Under the pieces are notes generated by a model. That model was not told the origin of the DNA. It made no database searches and saw only the letters and a list, made by a program, of their open reading frames with translations. Position numbers and translations under genes: made by a program. A stretch of DNA of 64,000 nucleotides from Norana najaformis (Eukaryota; Annelida; Clitellata; Crassiclitellata; Hormogastridae): contig OZ029914.1 of the NCBI GenBank assembly GCA_964023275.1, positions 12,258,341 to 12,322,340 of the forward strand, written 5' to 3'. Positions within the stretch are counted from its first letter, which is position 1. Each line of letters opens with the position of its first letter. Positions 57,342 to 64,000 of this stretch are shown one piece after another.

Positions 57342-57381
57342 ATTATATTAGCTTCTTCAAAGAAGAAGAAGCTAATATAAT
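57342..57381. repeat. Perfect 17-bp hairpin
   Basis: ATTATATTAGCTTCTTC at 57342-57358 is followed, after a 6-base spacer, by its exact inverse at 57365-57381. Confidence 0.9.
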
Positions 57382-57839
57382 CTAACTGAACATATAGTCT
57401 TGACTGATAATTTATTTCAATAATTAAACTGTTTTAAACTTTACAGTAAGTTTGAACGAGCCAACATTTCATCAAGATCAAAGTCGTCATTTGAGATTGA
57501 TAAGATAAGACTTGGGATAGATGTATCTTGACAGAAACTGTTATTCATGTACATATACCTTTCTCAAGGTCTTATAACTAAAGAGATGTCATGCCCTCTA
57601 GTTATTGAGATTTAAATTGTAATCCATCACTAAGGTGGAGATTTTAAGGGTACAACCGGTCGTAGCTCGTAAAGATTGCTACATCGAAAAGAAATCGGTA
57701 CAGTAAGTAAGAAGTGTTCTCAGCTTAGTTCAACAAATACAAATGCGAATTAAAAAGGGAGGATCTCTACAGCGTAAAAATGGCGTTTATTAGAGTTGAA
57801 ACTTTCTGCCAGTAGTTTGCTTAACAAAACCACAACCAA

Positions 57840-58490
57840 TGACAGATTTCAAGAAAAGCAGCTTAGCCACTTTGCCTGATTCCTTTTGGAATATGTGCAT
57901 GGGTGTGTGCATGTACTGAAGGCAGCGCAAGTTGGTAGGGAAAGAATGACAGTTGGTAGCGCACTACAGAGAGCTCGTACTATAGTGCACTAAAGGTTAT
58001 TGCTGAGCATACGATTGTTATAATCCCGTTTCAAAGTCATCAGTGACGATTGATTTCAAGTGATGTCGCTGCTACATACGCGCTGCCCGAGATGATACAC
58101 GTACTGTAGGTTACAATTATACTCATTCTATTTCAATTTTATTACAATCTTACAAATACAATCTGCACTCGAATATAAATTAAGCTAAGCCTACAGTCCA
58201 GACAAGAAAGAGCTTAGCGCAGGTATGAATGACTGGATTATCCAAGTTGCCGCTGTAGGAAGGCAATTTCAAGGTAGACTACAGTTGGGTACAGACTCAT
58301 CACTTCCAGAGTGTCACTTGCGTCCGTCTTGCACGGAACTTCGTAGAGTTTATTGTCTGTGCACTTGATTCATATGTGTTCCCTCGAGTGTTGCACATAT
58401 TGACTGTTAAACATACCAAGTTTGAGGCCATAATAAATCGAAATCAAATCACTTGGAGAACGAGGTAGCATCAGTTTTAAATTGGGGCTT
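57840..58490. other. Intron DNA shared within gene 2 and with gene 1
   Basis: 57840-58090 duplicates 54880-55165. 58175-58490 aligns with gene 1 intron 10255-10555. No exon is recognised. Confidence 0.55.
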
Positions 58491-58504
58491 ATAGTTTACA
58501 AAAA

Positions 58505-58860
58505 ATTAACTTTGGCCAACCAAAATCAACTTTAAATCAGTCCTCATTCCCGAGGCTTATCATTATTCGATCAGGTCATCTGATTGTCCTTTTCTGGTGA
58601 TAACTTAGACGAACTGGTGAATCAGGTTTTTCAGTTGCTGACCATAAATTTTGGAACTCTCTTCTGCTCAGTCGCTTGTGTCATTTCGTTCCCAGCTTAA
58701 TACTTACCTTTTCAAATTGCTTATTCGCTATAGGCTTCTTTTTTTCTTAGTGGGCAGACCTTCTCGGTATTGACCTGATTGCCGTTCGCCTTTGGCGCCA
58801 TCGGTTGAGGTCTTATATATTAGACATAGGCGCGATAGAAGTTACTATTTACAATAACAA
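58505..58860 (+). pseudogene. LINE 3' remnant in gene 2 intron
   Basis: Orthologous to 16155-16625 in gene 1, slightly shorter at its 5' side. Shared landmarks include AGTCGCTTGTGTCATTTCG and CCATCGGTTGA. A pre-duplication insertion. Confidence 0.7.
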
Positions 58861-60081
58861 TTATGGAGTAAGCAATATATTAAAGTGTGAATGAAAGCTG
58901 GTGTTCTGTGCGTTAAGGGTCAAGCATGCAATTTCTTAATCTAAATTAGTAGGCCATTCAACAGGAATCCAGTGAAGTTGAGAAAGGCCATCTAATGCGT
59001 TTAACGAAGAAGAGAATATATAACAACCACAAAGAGTTTTGAAATCTCTGTAGCTTTTTAAGATTGAAAGAGAATATCCTGTACATGTACCATATGGCAC
59101 CACATTTGCACATTCTAAATCAGAACCAGGTAAACAAGCCATTCTTTTAGCCAGTCGTCAGTCAGAGAATGACTGGATGAGAGCGAGATATGTTTTATTG
59201 CAACTCGTTGAGAACTATCATTAAGGTATGAAGATGCCTTTTCTGCCTTTTCTCTTCTTTTAGACCGGTAATTTAAGACGTGCTATGAAAATGTTGCAGC
59301 AAAATCCTCTATTTATAGATTTCTATTATATTCATGACGTAGTGACACCTGCGACTATTTGGCGCCCACCAACGGAATGAAGTTTCGGTTTTAAATACCG
59401 CTTCAATGAGTTAACTAGGTACCACATTTCTAGAACTACTGTTCCTAAATTTGGGGCATGAAAATTCATTGTTAAAATTTTGGCTTATCTTCAGGAATTT
59501 CCAATTTGAAATATTTCTACTATATTGGGCACGAAAAATTACTTTCCATTGAAACGCCATTTTGGGATCGAAAAGCGTTTCATACTTTGAGATGACCTCA
59601 GAGATGCACTTGAGTTGACTTTTAGGCCCATATTTAGGAATGTATGTTTTTCAGTGTTTCTTTCTCACTCTTTTGTCGGTCTGTCTATGTGTTTGTATGA
59701 TCATCTGTGTTTCTGTTTCATTATAGTCAACATGATCATCATCATCATCACTGAGGCCGTCACTGAGTGCTGCATTCGTTGGGTTTAAGCATTCAATGTC
59801 AGACAGTTGCTTAATAAATCCTCAGTGTTTTCTTATAAAATAATACGTGAAGTAGATTTGTCTGCATAACTCTACACAGTTTTAGATTGACATAGTTTTA
59901 TTTATCTGTTCATTAAAGTTAGCATTTCAGCTTGAGAAATAAGAGAACGAACAAGTAAGGACTAGACAGAGTCGTGGTGAATGCCGATAATAGCCAGTTT
60001 TAGCGATATCTTGTCTTATGTCATTTTTCGAAGCACAGTGACTGATAATAATGACATTTTCCGCATTTTCTTGCTTTACAG
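58861..60081. other. Gene 2 intron block aligned to gene 1
   Basis: 58861-59250 has no clear counterpart. 59255-59890 aligns to 16660-17297, and 59930-60081 aligns to 18530-18680. The 1.2-kb element of gene 1 is absent here. Confidence 0.55.
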
Positions 60082-60159
60082 AAATTGAGAAACTGCCGTA
60101 TGAAGAACTAGAAAAAAAAGCGGAACAAAAACTAAAACAGAAACGGCAAATACTAATCG
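60082..60159 (+). CDS. Gene 2 exon 6: charged cytoplasmic tail
   Basis: 78 nt (26 codons), acceptor TTGCTTTACAG, donor G|GTATCA, phase 1. Encodes IEKLPYEELEKKAEQKLKQ and a basic end, probably a single amphipathic or coiled-coil helix next to the membrane. Its exon nature is supported by gap-in-threes alignment with 18681-18761 inside an intron that aligns on both sides. Confidence 0.7.
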
Positions 60160-60784
60160 GTATCAATTTAACCTACAAATCAATGGATAACTATGCTGTA
60201 ATTTAGTCTATAATTTATCTAAAGTTTTCATCAAGTTTATTCAACATTGTCCAGTCTACTGGTCCACGATTGTGCTAATTACCATTTTGCCTAATTCAAT
60301 GCAATGCAATATTTAACAACATTATTCAAACTACCCCAATTTAAAACAAAATGAAGAAAAGTTAAGGATGGCTCAACTAATGTCAAGCTTATCATACAAG
60401 AAGATGGAGCATAAGCCTATTTGCTTTGGAAGTTTACGCCTATCATGAAAACAAGGTCACATTGTCTGCGAAAATTCTGAAGATTACGATATAGTTTTAT
60501 TCATAGATCGCAAACGTCACTATAACTTATGTGGTGTTTTCGACAACTCAATCGCGACTCAACCTGAATTTGACCTAGGTTGTGAACAACGAAGATTAGA
60601 ATATCCTGTCTTTACTATGGTCTTAGCGTGTGTATTACTAAATTTCTCTTTTTATTATTTATAAGAATACTATGCCTACTAAATAATTTCAAAAACTTTG
60701 CAAAAATTTCATGATTAATGAATAGTGGCCTTACGAAGATCAGACGGTATTATGTGGTATGGAGTTGTGAAGATGCATTTCTGA

Positions 60785-62190
60785 AAGTAACGTCACTCCT
60801 CTCCGTGATCATCTTTCATTGCATAATCTGTGTCTTCCATTCCAGTCTGCCTGTCGCAAATACCAATCCACTGAAACCGCACTACTTGACGTTCACAATC
60901 CCATAATCAACTCCATATACCAAGGAAAAGTAACTGCTCTCATTCCTTGACCAATCTGCCCCTTTCGATACTGTTGATCACAGGATACTCCTTTGTCGCC
61001 TCGAACATTGGTTTGGTCTTTCCGGCCCTGCTCTCCATTAGTTTGCATCTTACCTCCACCATCGTACTCAGTCAGTCTCTATCAACCAACTCACTTCTGC
61101 GCACACTTTCTTGAATTGTGGCTTTCCACAAGGTTCTGTACTGGGCCCGCTCATAATCACATTGTACACAACTCCACTTGGTTCAGTACTTACTAATAGC
61201 TATTTTGACTACCACTTGTACGCGATGTTACTCAGCTATACCTCTCATTTGATAGTTGTACGTCTAATCGTGCTCTCCAACGACTTGCATCAGTTTTTGG
61301 TGAAGTTCAGTCTTGGATGGCTAGTAACAAGCTTCTTCTAAATCCTTTAAAGACTGAATTCGTTCTTCTAGGCACTAGCCAACAACTCCATAAATTTGAT
61401 TACCTCACATCCATTCAGCTGGCTGGCTTGCTTATCAATCGTACTGACTGTGCACGCAGTTAGGTGTAATATTAGACTCCACTATGTCATTTTCTATTCA
61501 TGTCGGCTCCATGTGCAAATCAGCTCATTTTCACATACGGGATATTCGTAGAATCAGATCTCTTTTGCCTCATACGATCTTGGTCCCACTGGCTAATGCA
61601 GTGGTTTCAGCAGGCTTGACTACTGTAACTCACTTCTTATTGTCATTGCAATAGAGGATCTGAACAAACTGCAAATGGTTCTAAACTCTCTGGCCAGAGC
61701 CATAACAAAAACGCCTAAGTATCAACACATCACTTCAATACTCCATTCCAGTTTAAAATCTGTGTTATAGTTCACAAAGTACTACATCTGAATCAGCCTA
61801 CGTATATCTCTTTCATATCACCCATCATATCAACAAATATGCACTCGATCAATGAACACTACAACTCTTGTTGTCCCTCGTCCCAGGACAGTGATGGGTT
61901 CCAGAGCGTCCTCGGTTGGTGGTTTACAGCTTTGGAATTCGTTGCCAAGTCCTATTCGTTCGGTCATTTCTGTTATGTCATTCAGGTCTAAGCTAAAGGC
62001 GAATCTCTCTTAACTCGCTTACCCACCGTAACCTGGAATCTGGTTCCTCTGACCAATCAGAATTCGACCCGGCTTCTCCAGCGGTATATGATTTGACTGC
62101 GATTTTGACTTGAAGCGACCATCGATTGATGCCTTGAGCATTACGATAACGGCGCTATAGAAGTCATCAGATTAGATCCACACTTTTTTG
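60785..62190 (+). mobile_element. L2-type LINE in gene 2 intron
   Basis: Reads FQSACRKYQSTETALLDVHN (60838-60890), PFDTVDHRILLCRLEHWF (about 60965-61010), a CGFPQGSVLGPL motif (61113-61150), a catalytic box broken by a one-base loss (about 61220), SWMASNKLLLNPLKTEFVLLG (61310-61375), and a tail to GAAGTCATCAGATTAGAT (62186). Frameshifts and stops throughout. Same family as 13230-14125. Not present in gene 1 at this place. Confidence 0.85.
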
Positions 62191-62501
62191 TTGATGGCAT
62201 TGAAAATGCACTTATTCGCACTCGCTGTCTGTTCTTCTTTACGTATATTTGGTTGACACTGTATATTTAATAGTGTCTGTCTTCCTCTCGTTATTTCTCG
62301 ATCGCTGCTTCAGTTGTCGTCTTTCTACATGTTTGTCTGTCTCTATCATTTCCGTTCCTTTCACTGCCTTGATCTAATTCACAGCTATGATCATTTTCAT
62401 GAATTTTCCTTTAATTCGAGTTCAAGTATTCGATTCAAAAACTTAAAAAATATTAGTCTTAATTTAGAGGCTTAGACCAAGATATTTGTTTGTATTTTCA
62501 G

Positions 62502-62608
62502 ATACACTTCCGCAGGAATACGAATTTGATCCAGTTTTAGTTCACACTATCAGGAATAAAGTCACAGAAGGGGCAACGAATGGGATCAAAGGATTGACGA
62601 TCATCTGA
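62502..62608 (+). CDS. Gene 2 putative last exon
   Basis: Acceptor TGTATTTTCAG at 62501. Phase 1 reading starts D-T-L-P-Q-E-Y and ends LTII then TGA after 35 codons. The first 15-17 residues resemble the start of the gene 1 NHL exon (D-x-L, then Y and E, then a LV-x-x-I pattern), but the likeness fades after that. The last part overlaps the start of the Polinton-type reading in another frame. The call rests on acceptor, phase and position. Confidence 0.4.
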
Positions 62609-63330
62609 ACGTGCGCATCGTAACCAATGCAAGATCGGCAAAACGTTATATCGCGCGTCCGACTTTTATGTCGTTTCATATGATAAACGAAGATGTAACT
62701 GTTATTCAGTTAACCAAGTCTTCAATCTTGCAGAATAAACCAGTATACGTTGGCACGTCTATTTTGGATATTTCAAAATTACAAATGTATAGTTTTCATT
62801 ACAAACATATATTGAACGTGTACGGCGAAAGAGCAAAATTGTTGTTTACTGATACCGATAGTTTGTGCTACCACATTCGCACGGACGATGTCTATTCCGA
62901 TATGAAAAACCATATTTACCATTACGATACGTCGGATTATCCTCCCGATCACATTCTTTAGAGCTGCGATAACGCTAAAGTAATTGGCAAATTTAAAGAC
63001 GAAACCAATTCCATACCTCCAATCGAATTTGTAGGCTTGCGTTCAAAAATGTATAGCCTGTTGCTTCCCGACAATAAAGAAAACCGCAAAAGGCGTTAAG
63101 AAATAGTTTGTGAAGTAAAATATTCGTCACGAACATTATAAGAATTGTCTGTTCGAAGAACAACCTACATCGTCTAGGTTTTTCGCCATTCGCAGTCTTA
63201 AACACGATTTGCACACCATCGAGATCCGTAAAACGGCTCTGTCGCCTTTCGACGATAAACGTTTTCTGCTTAACAGCATCGACTCTTTAGCTTATGGACA
63301 CATGCGTATACCCGTTGATGATGCTTAATC
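62590..63330 (+). pseudogene. Polinton/Maverick-type DNA polymerase B, C-terminal fragment
   Basis: Fragment of a protein-primed family-B DNA polymerase of the kind carried by Polintons and related virus-like elements. Visible in order: an RSAKRYIARPTF segment (about 62630), KPVYVGTSILDISKLQMY (about 62737-62790), the catalytic motif C as FTDTDSLCYH (about 62847), an in-frame stop at about 62959, then further polymerase C-terminal segments in changing frames to about 63327 (LAYGHMRIP near the end). Only the last third of the polymerase is present, with at least three frame breaks, and I see no integrase, ATPase or capsid genes and no terminal repeats. An old, dead copy. Confidence 0.82.
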
Positions 63331-63470
63331 TTTAGTATTCGCGTTTGTCTGTAATTAATTTGTATACTATTTAGTTTGTCAACGTTAATTTGATCATCGT
63401 TGCTGTTTCTCGAATATTATATGCTTATTTTTACATTTCTAATGCTAATAACACAACATTGGAGAGAGAT
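63331..63470. other. Short non-coding spacer
   Basis: AT-rich, nothing recognised, between the Polinton relic and the LINE. Confidence 0.4.
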
Positions 63471-64000
63471 CAAAATCTGCAGTGAAAGTGGGACGGAAAC
63501 TAGGAAGATGGTTTGCAACCACAATAGGGACAAGGCAGGGTGATCCAATTTCACCTAGTTTATTTATCACTTACTTGGAAAGAGTCATGCAGGACATACA
63601 AGATAATGGAACTGGAATCTCAGTGCAGGGAGAACTCATCAACAACCTACGATTTGCAGATGACATTGACCTGTTGGAGAACAGCTGCGACAGGCTGCAG
63701 GGAAATGTGTGCGGACTGAACCTACTTGCCGAACATGCTGGGCTAAAAATAAATGTGGATAAAACAAAAACAATGGTATTTGGCAAGGAGACAATAGACA
63801 TGGAAATTAAAGTGCAAGATGAGGTGATTGAAAATGTAAAGGGGTTTGTGTACTTAGGAAGTTTCATGACATGGAATAATGATTTCGCAAAAGAATAAAG
63901 GCAAGAATAGTAAAGGCAAAAGGAGTCATGGCAGGGCTAAACAACATCTGGAAAAGCAGGAAGATCAGCAAGAAGACCAAACTAAACGTCTTGAAAACAT
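63471..64000 (+). pseudogene. RTE-type LINE reverse transcriptase, cut by window end
   Basis: Open for 138 codons from 63482: TRQGDPISPSLFITYLERVM, the intact catalytic motif RFADDIDLL (about 63650-63675), KINVDKTKTMVFGKE, then FVYLGSF. A frame change follows near 63890, continuing as a KAKGVMAGLNNIWKSRK reading to the window edge. It is the only RT in the window with an unaltered ADD box. The element continues beyond the window. Confidence 0.85.

Larger units (their letters stand above)
52022..62608 (+). other. Gene 2: Ig-domain membrane receptor, truncated C-terminus
   Basis: The gene-level span includes introns. Exons 52022-52085, 52427-52729, 53272-53595, 54063-54308, 54709-54804, 60082-60159 and 62502-62608 join in phase 1 throughout to one open frame of 405 residues without a stop: signal peptide, three Ig domains, transmembrane helix, charged tail, short C-terminus. 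All splice sites read GT/AG. It is the better preserved of the two paralogues over the tail exon. The last exon is provisional: it may be the ancestral propeller exon cut short by the Polinton-type fragment beginning at about 62590. Intron 5 (about 5.3 kb) contains an RTE relic and a local duplication (54880-55165 and 57840-58090). Confidence 0.7.

Noticed and set aside
62590..63330. A complete Polinton
   Set aside because: Only the end of the polymerase is visible; no integrase, packaging ATPase, capsid genes or terminal repeats in the window.

Overview
The window is nuclear DNA of an animal, most likely a marine invertebrate. It has small spliced exons with GT/AG borders, vertebrate-like immunoglobulin domains, AT-rich non-coding DNA and many decayed transposable elements. 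The species cannot be fixed from sequence alone. The palindrome TAGGCCTA occurs at least 16 times, which looks like a lineage-specific quirk.

The host content is one gene type present twice, in the same direction and about 45 kb apart. Gene 1 runs 7151-22618 and gene 2 runs 52022-62608. In both, five exons encode a signal peptide, three Ig-like domains and a transmembrane segment. A short charged cytoplasmic exon follows kilobases later. Every exon junction is phase 1. The next phase-1 exon of gene 1 (21803-22618) encodes an NHL-type beta-propeller with one frameshift. I infer a single-pass receptor or adhesion protein with an intracellular propeller. In gene 2 the corresponding exon is short, ends in a stop, and runs directly into a broken Polinton-type DNA polymerase fragment.

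The duplication includes upstream DNA (6070-7150 matches 51140-52020) and intron blocks (10255-10555 matches 58175-58490; 16155-17300 matches 58500-59890; 18520-18790 matches 59930-60190). Insertions found in only one copy can be ordered in time because the other copy keeps the empty site.

Region by region: 1-3450 holds a CACTG-ended DNA transposon inside an interspersed repeat. 3610-5519 is a LINE. 5520-7150 is gene 1 upstream DNA with a LINE tail and a hAT-type MITE. 7151-22618 is gene 1, whose introns hold L2-type LINEs, a 1.2 kb inverted-repeat element with a 9-bp target duplication, and a 2.1 kb Mutator-like element with FLYWCH and MULE transposase remnants. 22619-32600 is intergenic with a 41-bp minisatellite and LINE tails. 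32600-42200 holds three copies of one long repeat. 42200-45740 has LINE fragments and a deleted mariner. 45747-48132 is the second CACTG transposon. 48133-51130 has RTE and L2 LINE pieces. 51140-62608 is gene 2 with its own insertions. 62590-64000 has the Polinton fragment and an RTE LINE.

Apart from the receptor genes, every other recognisable protein-coding stretch is a transposon relic carrying frameshifts or stops. Exon structures come from reading splice sites and comparing the two paralogues; no transcripts were available.
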